From positions 1 to 5,805 of the forward strand of contig RFZH01000147.1 of the NCBI GenBank assembly GCA_009920815.1: 5,805 nt of DNA, given 5' to 3'. The position numbers were made by a program, and so were the translations under genes. Every line of letters starts with the position of its first letter. Position 1 is the stretch's first letter. This document shows, in pieces, positions 1 through 5,805 of the stretch. The stretch is from Paracoccaceae bacterium. Lineage in GTDB: Bacteria > Pseudomonadota > Alphaproteobacteria > Rhodobacterales > Rhodobacteraceae. Under the pieces are notes generated by a model that saw nothing but the letters and a program-made list of their open reading frames with translations, was not told the DNA's origin and did no database searches.

Positions 1-3000
1 TCTGGAACGCGTGCTGTATTTCGAAAACTATGTGGTCATCGAACCAGGTCTAACCGATCTGTCCTATGGCCAGATGATGACCGAAGAAGAATTCTTGGAC
101 GCCCAAGATACCTATGGCATGGACGCATTCACCGCGAACATCGGTGCCGAAGCGATCCGCGAAATGTTGGCAGCCATTGATTTGGAAGCCGAAGCAGATC
201 GTCTGCGTGCGGATCTGAAAGAGGCGACCGGCGAACTTAAGCCAAAGAAAATCATCAAACGCTTGAAAGTTGTTGAATCCTTCCTGGAATCTGGCAACCG
301 CCCTGAATGGATGATCTTGACTGTTGTGCCCGTGATCCCACCAGAATTGCGCCCCTTGGTGCCATTGGATGGCGGTCGTTTCGCAACGTCTGACTTGAAC
401 GATTTGTATCGTCGCGTGATCAACCGGAACAACCGCTTGAAGCGTCTGATCGAATTGCGTGCGCCTGATATCATCGTGCGTAACGAAAAACGGATGTTGC
501 AAGAATCCGTTGACGCCTTGTTCGACAACGGCCGTCGTGGTCGTGTGATCACTGGGTCCAACAAACGCCCATTGAAATCACTGTCTGACATGTTGAAAGG
601 GAAGCAAGGTCGTTTCCGTCAAAACTTGTTGGGTAAACGCGTCGACTTTTCGGGTCGTTCGGTGATTGTGACAGGTCCAGAATTGAAACTGCATCAATGT
701 GGTTTGCCAAAGAAAATGGCGTTGGAACTGTTCAAACCGTTTATCTACAGCCGTCTTGAGGCCAAAGGCCTGTCATCCACTGTGAAACAAGCCAAGAAAT
801 TGGTGGAAAAAGAACGTCCCGAAGTTTGGGATATCTTGGATGAGGTTATTCGCGAACATCCTGTCATGCTAAACCGTGCGCCAACTTTGCACCGTTTGGG
901 TATTCAGGCGTTTGAACCCGTCTTGATCGAAGGCAAAGCGATCCAGCTGCACCCGTTGGTCTGTTCTGCGTTTAACGCGGACTTTGACGGTGACCAAATG
1001 GCGGTTCACGTTCCATTGTCCTTAGAAGCACAGCTAGAAGCGCGTGTTTTGATGATGTCCACGAACAACGTTCTGTCGCCTGCAAACGGTGCACCGATCA
1101 TCGTTCCATCTCAAGACATGATTTTGGGTCTGTACTATACATCCATCATGCGCGAAGGCATGCAGGGCGAGGGTATGTCCTTTGCTTCCATCGAAGAGGT
1201 GCAATACGCGCTTGATACGGGCGCAGTTCATCTGCACGCGAAAATCACCGCACGTATTCCGCAAATCGACGAACATGGAAACGAAGTCGTCAAACGCTAT
1301 GAAACGACCCCTGGTCGTGTGCGTTTGGGCGCCTTGTTGCCGAAAAACGTTAAAGCGCCATTTGAATTGGTCAACACGCTGTTGCGTAAGAAAGACGTTC
1401 AAAAGGTCATCGACACCGTGTACCGGTATTGTGGCCAAAAAGAGAGCGTGATTTTCTGTGACCAAATCATGTCCATGGGCTTTAAAGAAGCGTTCCGCGC
1501 AGGTATTTCGTTCGGCAAAGACGACATGGTTATCCCAGATAACAAATGGTCCATCGTTGATGAAACACGCGATCAAGTAAAAGACTTTGAACAACAATAT
1601 ATGGACGGTCTGATCACTCAGGGCGAGAAATATAACAAAGTTGTCGATGCGTGGTCAAAGTGTAACGACAAAGTCACCGAAGCGATGATGAACACCATCT
1701 CGGCGAATGCACGTGACGAAAACGGTGCCGAAGCGGAACCAAACTCGGTTTACATGATGGCGCATTCCGGTGCGCGTGGTTCTGTGACCCAGATGAAACA
1801 GTTGGGCGGTATGCGCGGTCTGATGGCGAAACCGAACGGCGACATTATCGAAACGCCGATCATTTCGAACTTTAAGGAAGGCCTGACCGTTCTTGAATAC
1901 TTTAACTCTACCCACGGTGCGCGTAAGGGTCTGTCAGATACGGCGTTGAAAACGGCGAACTCTGGTTACCTGACACGTCGTTTGGTGGACGTTGCCCAAG
2001 ACTGTATCGTTCGCATGAACGACTGTGGTACGGAAAATGCGATCACCGCAGAACCTGCGGTCAATGATGGCGAGGTCATTTCGTCCTTGGCAGAACGCGT
2101 TCTAGGCCGTGTTGCCGCGGACGACGTGCTAAAACCAGGGACAGACGAAGTCATCGTCGCCAAGGGTCAGTTGATCGACGAATTGATGTCGGATGCCATC
2201 GACGAGGCGGGCGTTCAATCCATGCGGATCCGCAGCCCGTTGACTTGTGAGGCCGAAGAAGGCGTTTGTGCACAGTGTTACGGTCGCGACCTTGCGCGTG
2301 GTACCATCGTGAACACCGGCGAAGCGGTCGGTATCATCGCGGCACAGTCGATCGGTGAACCTGGTACACAGCTCACCATGCGTACATTCCACATCGGTGG
2401 CGTTGCGCAAGGTGGTCAACAGTCGTTCTTGGAAGCAAGCCAAGAGGGTAAAATCGAATTCGAAAACCCAATGACCTTGCAAGATAAAAACGGTGACACG
2501 CTTGTCATGGGCCGCAACATGAAGCTGCGTATTGTTGACGAACACGGTGCTGAACGTGCAAGCCACAAATTGGGCTATGGTTCGAAAGTGTTTGTCAAAG
2601 CCGGTGAAATGGTGACGCGCGGTACCAAGCTGTTTGAATGGGACCCGTACACATTGCCGATCATTGCCGAAAAAGACGGTGTGGCAAAGCACGTGGATCT
2701 GGTCAACGGTATCGCCGTGCGCGAAGAGACAGACGATGCCACCGGCATGACCCAGAAAATCGTTGTCGACTGGCGTGCAGCGCCACGAGGAAATGATCTT
2801 AAACCAGAAATCATTCTGGTGGGTGCAGATGGTGAGCCTGTGCGCAACGAAGCTGGCGCACCTATTACCTATGCAATGTCTGTTGATGCAATTTTGTCGA
2901 TCGAAGACGGTTCAGACGTCCGCGCAGGCGACGTTGTGGCACGTATTCCACGCGAAGGTGCAAAAACAAAAGACATTACCGGTGGTTTGCCACGCGTTGC

Positions 3001-3781
3001 GGAATTGTTCGAAGCACGTCGTCCAAAGGATCACGCAATCATCGCAGAAATCGATGGTTACGTACGCTTTGGCCGCGACTACAAGAACAAACGTCGTATC
3101 TCGATCGAGCCTGTGGATGATAGCCGTGAACCCGTTGAATACATGGTTCCGAAAGGCAAACACATCCCTGTTGCCGAAGGCGATTTCGTGCAAAAAGGCG
3201 ATTACATCATGGACGGCAACCCAGCGCCGCATGATATTTTGGCCATCATGGGCATCGAAGCGCTTGCGAACTACATGATCGACGAAGTCCAAGACGTTTA
3301 TCGTCTGCAAGGCGTTAAGATCAACGACAAGCACGTCGAAGTCATCGTGCGTCAAATGCTGCAGAAATGGGAAATTTCTGAAAGCGGCGACACCACCTTG
3401 TTGAAAGGTGAACACGTTGACAAAGCCGAGTTTGACGCAGCCAATGAAAAAGCGATTTCCAAAGGTGGCCGCCCAGCACAGGGTGAACCAATCCTGTTGG
3501 GGATCACCAAAGCGTCGCTGCAAACGCGTTCGTTCATCTCGGCTGCATCGTTCCAAGAAACGACACGCGTTCTGACCGAAGCGTCCGTCCAAGGCAAACG
3601 TGACAAGTTGATCGGCTTGAAAGAAAACGTCATCGTGGGCCGTCTGATCCCAGCGGGTACAGGGGGTGCGACACAGCGCGTCCGCCGTATCGCGCATGAT
3701 CGTGACCACGTCGTGATCGAAGCCCGCCAAGAAGAGGCGCGCGCCGCATTGGCCGCTCCAACCGAGGGCGCTGCCGAATAA
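1..3781 (+). CDS. rpoC: DNA-directed RNA polymerase subunit beta' (5' truncated by the window edge)
   Basis: This is the large beta' subunit of RNA polymerase, which forms the active-site cleft with beta. The reading frame is open at the left edge: codons from position 2 read L-E-R-V-L-Y-F-E, matching internal RpoC sequence, so the GTG at 11 is not the start. About 140 N-terminal residues, including the first zinc site, lie upstream. Numbering from V at position 11, the catalytic NADFDGD motif is at 322-328 (Mg-binding D324, D326, D328). The second zinc site is C672, C746, C753 and C756, with the same spacing as in E. coli. The trigger loop SIGEPGTQLTMRTFHIGG includes M790, R791 and H794. A lineage-specific insertion of roughly 180 residues (SI3-like) follows the trigger loop, and ARIPRE...TKDITGGLPRVAELFEARRPK returns to the core. 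The C terminus (ISAASFQETTRVLTEA, LKENVIVGRLIPAGTG) is complete and ends in TAA. No frameshift or missing catalytic residue was seen. Confidence 0.99.
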   Translation, partial: LERVLYFENYVVIEPGLTDLSYGQMMTEEEFLDAQDTYGMDAFTANIGAEAIREMLAAIDLEAEADRLRADLKEATGELKPKKIIKRLKVVESFLESGNRPEWMILTVVPVIPPELRPLVPLDGGRFATSDLNDLYRRVINRNNRLKRLIELRAPDIIVRNEKRMLQESVDALFDNGRRGRVITGSNKRPLKSLSDMLKGKQGRFRQNLLGKRVDFSGRSVIVTGPELKLHQCGLPKKMALELFKPFIYSRLEAKGLSSTVKQAKKLVEKERPEVWDILDEVIREHPVMLNRAPTLHRLGIQAFEPVLIEGKAIQLHPLVCSAFNADFDGDQMAVHVPLSLEAQLEARVLMMSTNNVLSPANGAPIIVPSQDMILGLYYTSIMREGMQGEGMSFASIEEVQYALDTGAVHLHAKITARIPQIDEHGNEVVKRYETTPGRVRLGALLPKNVKAPFELVNTLLRKKDVQKVIDTVYRYCGQKESVIFCDQIMSMGFKEAFRAGISFGKDDMVIPDNKWSIVDETRDQVKDFEQQYMDGLITQGEKYNKVVDAWSKCNDKVTEAMMNTISANARDENGAEAEPNSVYMMAHSGARGSVTQMKQLGGMRGLMAKPNGDIIETPIISNFKEGLTVLEYFNSTHGARKGLSDTALKTANSGYLTRRLVDVAQDCIVRMNDCGTENAITAEPAVNDGEVISSLAERVLGRVAADDVLKPGTDEVIVAKGQLIDELMSDAIDEAGVQSMRIRSPLTCEAEEGVCAQCYGRDLARGTIVNTGEAVGIIAAQSIGEPGTQLTMRTFHIGGVAQGGQQSFLEASQEGKIEFENPMTLQDKNGDTLVMGRNMKLRIVDEHGAERASHKLGYGSKVFVKAGEMVTRGTKLFEWDPYTLPIIAEKDGVAKHVDLVNGIAVREETDDATGMTQKIVVDWRAAPRGNDLKPEIILVGADGEPVRNEAGAPITYAMSVDAILSIEDGSDVRAGDVVARIPREGAKTKDITGGLPRVAELFEARRPKDHAIIAEIDGYVRFGRDYKNKRRISIEPVDDSREPVEYMVPKGKHIPVAEGDFVQKGDYIMDGNPAPHDILAIMGIEALANYMIDEVQDVYRLQGVKINDKHVEVIVRQMLQKWEISESGDTTLLKGEHVDKAEFDAANEKAISKGGRPAQGEPILLGITKASLQTRSFISAASFQETTRVLTEASVQGKRDKLIGLKENVIVGRLIPAGTGGATQRVRRIAHDRDHVVIEARQEEARAALAAPTEGAAE

Positions 3782-3804
3782 GGCAAAACCGATTTTTAAT
3801 CGCT

Positions 3805-3841
3805 ACAATACCCAAGGCTCGCGCCTTGGGTATTGTTTTTT
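3805..3841 (+). terminator. Rho-independent terminator after rpoC
   Basis: A perfect 14-bp inverted repeat (3805-3818 with 3823-3836) closes a TCGC loop and runs straight into six T residues (3836-3841). It begins 24 bases after the rpoC stop codon. The T-tract is only on the plus-strand exit side, so it should act on rpoC transcription and not on traffic from the right. It is strong enough to suggest that the rpoBC transcription unit ends here. Confidence 0.93.
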
Positions 3842-3848
3842 GTGTGGC

Positions 3849-3884
3849 CCGTTCATAGCTTTGTCTGACCTCCTTGAACGGAGG
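3849..3884 (+). promoter_or_regulatory. Inverted-repeat leader overlapping the ribosome binding site of the iron-sulfur gene
   Basis: Two overlapping inverted repeats are visible. CCGTTCA (3849-3855) is the exact reverse complement of TGAACGG (3875-3881), with 19 bases between. CCTCC (3869-3873) can pair with GGAGG (3880-3884) across a 6-base loop, which would hide the Shine-Dalgarno core. The two pairings share bases 3880-3881, so they exclude each other. The longer dyad could equally be a DNA operator for a dimeric regulator. The repeats are seen directly; a regulatory role is inference. No convincing -35/-10 promoter pair was found in the 51 bases between the terminator and the gene. Confidence 0.3.
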
Positions 3885-3892
3885 GGAAGGGG
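3880..3892 (+). promoter_or_regulatory. Ribosome binding site for the iron-sulfur protein gene
   Basis: The purine run GGAGGGGAAGGGG contains a full GGAGG core at 3880-3884. It lies 8 bases before the ATG at 3893 and 14 bases before the second ATG at 3899. The spacing favours the first ATG, although the purine run extends so close that the second start cannot be fully excluded. Confidence 0.7.
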
Positions 3893-4642
3893 ATGCAAAT
3901 GAAACCAATCGAAACAAACGAAATTACCATCCAGTATGATGGTAAAAAATGTATCCATGCACGTCGCTGTGTTTTGGGATTGCCGAATGAGTTTATTCCA
4001 AACGCGCCGGGATCATGGATCAAACCGGAAAACGCCGATGTTGATGATCTGGTCCGCATCATCGAAAGCTGTCCGTCCGGCGCGCTCAGCTATCAGCGTA
4101 AAGACGGCGGGAAACAGGAACCGATTGCACAGGTGAATACCGCGCGGCTGTGGGAAAATGGCCCTGTTGAATATCGCGGTGCCTTGAAATTACCGAACGG
4201 CCAAGAGGCCACGCGCGCCCTGATGTGCCGCTGTGGTCAATCGAAAAACAAACCCTATTGTGACAATTCTCATCTTGATGCAGGGTTTGAGGCAACCGCA
4301 GATGTGCCAACGACGGATCGGGCGGACACATTGCCCGCGCGTGATGGTGATTTAACTCTAACCCCCGCGCCAAACGGTCCGTTGATGGTCAAGGGCAACT
4401 TGGAAATCATCGCCGGTTCTGGCCGCCGGATCGCCACCGGCACGACACACGCCATGTGTCGGTGTGGGGCATCGCAAAACAAACCGTTTTGTGATGGCAG
4501 CCACGCCGTCGGCAAAGCCTTGGTCGAATTCATGATCAATGACGCAAAGGCATCAGGGTTCCGCATTGTACCCCTGTGTCCGTTTGTCAAAGCGCAATAT
4601 GCCCGACATCCCGAATGGAAAGAGGTGATGAACGGCCGTTAG
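3893..4642 (+). CDS. Iron-sulfur protein: Fer4_19 domain, two CDGSH motifs and a truncated YjdJ-like GNAT tail
   Basis: This is a soluble 249-residue protein with no signal peptide or membrane segment. Residues 10-67 form a YjdI-like Fer4_19 (divergent mono-cluster) domain with C20-I-H22-x3-C26 and a later C60-P-S-G-A-L. It has only three cysteines, as I recall for YjdI, so His22 or an outside ligand may complete the site. The first CDGSH motif is CRCGQSKNKPYCDNSH (112-127), with Asn in place of Gly. The second is CRCGASQNKPFCDGSH (189-204). Both keep the 3Cys-1His ligand set typical of mitoNEET-type [2Fe-2S] domains. After His204 the usual CDGSH tail is absent. The sequence goes straight into VGKALVEFM...IVPLCPFVKAQYARHPEW, which resembles the C-terminal half of YjdJ-type GNAT proteins (Acetyltransf_CG). 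The acetyl-CoA loop and the N-terminal GNAT half are missing, so acetyltransferase activity is unlikely. A role in electron transfer or in iron-sulfur or redox handling is inferred from the families; the substrate or partner is unknown. The gene is flanked by terminators and is probably monocistronic. Confidence 0.93.
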   Translation: MQMKPIETNEITIQYDGKKCIHARRCVLGLPNEFIPNAPGSWIKPENADVDDLVRIIESCPSGALSYQRKDGGKQEPIAQVNTARLWENGPVEYRGALKLPNGQEATRALMCRCGQSKNKPYCDNSHLDAGFEATADVPTTDRADTLPARDGDLTLTPAPNGPLMVKGNLEIIAGSGRRIATGTTHAMCRCGASQNKPFCDGSHAVGKALVEFMINDAKASGFRIVPLCPFVKAQYARHPEWKEVMNGR

Positions 4643-4644
4643 GG

Positions 4645-4683
4645 TTTGGCCCCTTTCGGGCCAAATCTCTCTCTTTTCTTTTT
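4645..4683 (+). terminator. Probable Rho-independent terminator after the iron-sulfur gene
   Basis: An 8-bp stem, TTTGGCCC (4645-4652) with GGGCCAAA (4658-4665), closes a CTTTC loop. A T-rich but C-interrupted tail follows (TCTCTCTCTTTTCTTTTT, 4666-4683). It starts two bases after the stop codon. The tail is less uniform than that of the rpoC terminator, so some read-through into the transporter gene is possible. Confidence 0.75.
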
Positions 4684-4725
4684 GGATAAAAAGGATAAGA
4701 GTCGGAAAAACTTTGGGATTTCCGA

Positions 4726-5604
4726 ATGACCGATAATCAACGCGGTGCGCTATTGATGATGGCCAGCATGGCGGCTTTTACGATCAATGATACGTTTGTA
4801 AAACTATTAGGTTCGATTATGCCGTTGGGCCAAATATTGTTTGTCCGCGGCGGCTTTGTTCTCATTGCTTTGGTGGCGCTTGCGTGGCGGATGGGGGCGT
4901 TGCGTTGGTCACACAGTGTCAAGGATTGGTCTCTGATCATTTCGCGCGGGGTGGCTGAGGCGGCAGCGGCGTTTTTCTTTCTAGAAGCGTTGATCCACAT
5001 GCCCTTGGCGAATGTAACAGCCCTGTTGCAATTGTTGCCACTGACCGTCGCGCTTGGCGGTGCGGTGTTTTTGGCCGAACCGATCGGATGGCGGCGTGTT
5101 TCGGCGATTCTGGTCGGATTTGTCGGGATGTTGCTTATCGTTCGGCCAGATGGTGATGGGTTCGGAACCTATACAATCTATGCACTGATTGCTGTGGTCG
5201 CGGTGACGTTTCGGGATTTGGCCATTCGGCGTATGTCAAAAACGGTCCCGTCCTTGTTGGTGACATTGATTGGCGCAGTCTGTGTTTGGGTGTTTTCGTG
5301 GTTCATGATGTTGAACACGACTTTGGTGCCCATGGGTCCACATGAGTGGGCGTTAATTTTGGGCGCCGTTGTGTTTGTATGCTTTGGCTATGTTTTCAGT
5401 GTTCTGGTGATGCGTGTAGGCGATTTATCGGTTGTGGCGCTGTTTCGATACTCAGGGCTGATCTGGGCTTTGATCATGGGCTACTTGGTGTTTGGAGATT
5501 GGCCCAAAACGTTGACCTTGATCGGAGCACTTTTGATCGTCGGGTCCGGACTGTACACTATGATGCGGGAACAATGGCATAATCGTCGGTCCAAATCTGT
5601 TTGA
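4726..5604 (+). CDS. EamA/DMT-family inner-membrane transporter
   Basis: This is a 292-residue, highly hydrophobic protein of the drug/metabolite transporter superfamily, at the usual family length. Ten membrane helices can be read at about residues 8-28, 33-54, 69-89, 92-115, 122-140, 148-163, 176-196, 207-227, 234-256 and 261-281, forming two five-helix EamA repeats. Family hallmarks are the early FVRGG at the start of helix 2, the ALIHMPLANVTALLQLLPL helix 4 region followed by FLAEPIGWRR, and the matching second-repeat segment FRYSGLIWALIMGYLVFGDWP. The C-terminal tail (REQWHNRRSKSV) is basic, as expected for a cytoplasmic end. Substrate cannot be predicted; relatives export amino acids, metabolites or drugs. 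The ATG at 4726 is chosen because it gives a complete first helix and has a modest GGGA (4715-4718) 7 bases upstream. Two GGATAA copies 9 bases apart (4684, 4693) lie further upstream with no evident role. Its 3' end overlaps the convergent minus-strand frame by 47 bases. Confidence 0.93.
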   Translation: MTDNQRGALLMMASMAAFTINDTFVKLLGSIMPLGQILFVRGGFVLIALVALAWRMGALRWSHSVKDWSLIISRGVAEAAAAFFFLEALIHMPLANVTALLQLLPLTVALGGAVFLAEPIGWRRVSAILVGFVGMLLIVRPDGDGFGTYTIYALIAVVAVTFRDLAIRRMSKTVPSLLVTLIGAVCVWVFSWFMMLNTTLVPMGPHEWALILGAVVFVCFGYVFSVLVMRVGDLSVVALFRYSGLIWALIMGYLVFGDWPKTLTLIGALLIVGSGLYTMMREQWHNRRSKSV

Positions 5605-5800
5605 TCTTGTCGACCGTGGTTCCAAAATTTTTGATCACGTCCGGTATCTGTTCGATTGGAATCGTTCCTGGTTCTAACGCGCTGTGGGCACCCCGCGCGG
5701 CCGAGTCGTTGTCATGATGAAACGACCGAATAAACATCGGTTCGCTGGTGTCGTTTACCCACGGCATGCGCTGGCCCAATTTGTGGTGGCTGTAGCTCAT
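5558..5800 (-). CDS. Hypothetical protein, C-terminal part or short complete gene, converging on the transporter gene
   Basis: I do not recognise this protein. The frame reads 80 residues from an ATG at 5800 to a TAG at 5558-5560 and stays open through the last bases of the window. The ATG may therefore be an internal methionine of a longer gene, and any ribosome binding site is out of view. The sequence is polar, with no membrane helix or signal peptide. It has two His-His pairs (H5-H6 and H28-H29, the latter in RSFHHDNDSAARGAH) and an amphipathic stretch near the end (IEQIPDVIKNFGTTVDKIKQIW). His/Asp clustering might bind metal, but no known motif is matched. Support for it being real: 198 of its 243 bases lie outside the transporter gene, the codons favour C or G at third positions like the neighbours, and the amino acid composition is protein-like. 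Its last 15 residues are encoded opposite the transporter's C terminus. Confidence 0.55.
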   Translation of the reverse strand: MSYSHHKLGQRMPWVNDTSEPMFIRSFHHDNDSAARGAHSALEPGTIPIEQIPDVIKNFGTTVDKIKQIWTDDYAIVPAS

Positions 5801-5805
5801 GATTG

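Noticed and set aside
11..13. GTG as a possible start codon of rpoC.
   Set aside because: The frame continues upstream as L-E-R, matching conserved internal RpoC sequence, and the protein would lack its N-terminal zinc domain. The gene is cut by the window edge.
2912..3730. Long minus-strand open frame (272 codons) opposite rpoC, with several shorter ones (for example 50-502, 1034-1597, 2129-2692).
   Set aside because: The plus strand here is unmistakable rpoC with conserved motifs. The antisense frames are rich in Phe, His, Val and Thr, as expected from mirrored codons, and match no family I know.
3833..3859. Possible promoter TTGTTT with CATAGC for the iron-sulfur gene.
   Set aside because: The spacing is 15 bases and the -10 match is only about half. 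The -35 would lie inside the rpoC terminator stem and T-tract. It is too weak to annotate.
4086..4590. Minus-strand frames of 95 and 106 codons opposite the iron-sulfur gene.
   Set aside because: They are shadows of a gene with clear Fer4_19 and CDGSH motifs on the plus strand, and no ribosome binding site or recognisable protein is seen.
4684..4698. Two GGATAA copies 9 bases apart upstream of the transporter gene.
   Set aside because: Six-base repeats in an A/G-rich stretch are expected by chance, and they are too far from the ATG to act as the ribosome binding site.
5346..5582. A 78-codon plus-strand frame inside the transporter gene.
   Set aside because: It is out of frame with a convincing ten-helix EamA protein and has no independent support.

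Overview
The window looks like a chromosomal segment of an alphaproteobacterium, most likely of the Rhodobacterales (roseobacter) type. This is inferred from the character of the RpoC protein, the moderate GC content, and heavy TTG and GCG codon use. It cannot be proven without a search. No rRNA, tRNA, CRISPR array, insertion sequence or phage gene was seen.

Layout: (1) Positions 1-3781 (+) hold the 3' nine-tenths of rpoC, the beta' subunit of RNA polymerase. It is open at the left edge and complete at its C terminus. (2) A perfect 14-bp stem with a T-tract at 3805-3841 ends the rpoC transcript. (3) A short leader (3842-3892) contains two mutually exclusive inverted repeats overlapping the ribosome binding site of the next gene. 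(4) Positions 3893-4642 (+) encode a 249-residue iron-sulfur protein. It has an N-terminal Fer4_19 (YjdI-like) mono-cluster domain, two CDGSH motifs, and a tail resembling the C-terminal half of a YjdJ-type GNAT acetyltransferase. (5) A second hairpin with a T-rich tail (4645-4683) follows. (6) Positions 4726-5604 (+) encode a ten-helix EamA/DMT-family transporter. (7) A minus-strand reading frame of unknown function (5558-5800) converges on the transporter gene and overlaps its 3' end by 47 bp. Its true start may lie beyond the window.

The three plus-strand genes are separated by hairpin terminators, so they are probably separate transcription units and not an extended rpoBC operon. The ribosomal str genes (rpsL, rpsG, fusA), which often follow rpoC, do not come next here. 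No functional link between the iron-sulfur protein and the transporter is evident beyond adjacency.

The most unusual item is the iron-sulfur protein. E. coli carries yjdI (Fer4_19) and yjdJ (a small GNAT) as neighbouring genes. Here a Fer4_19 domain and the second half of a YjdJ-like GNAT sit at opposite ends of one polypeptide, and the second CDGSH motif runs directly into the GNAT piece. This suggests an ancestral gene fusion with an internal deletion, or a repurposed tail.
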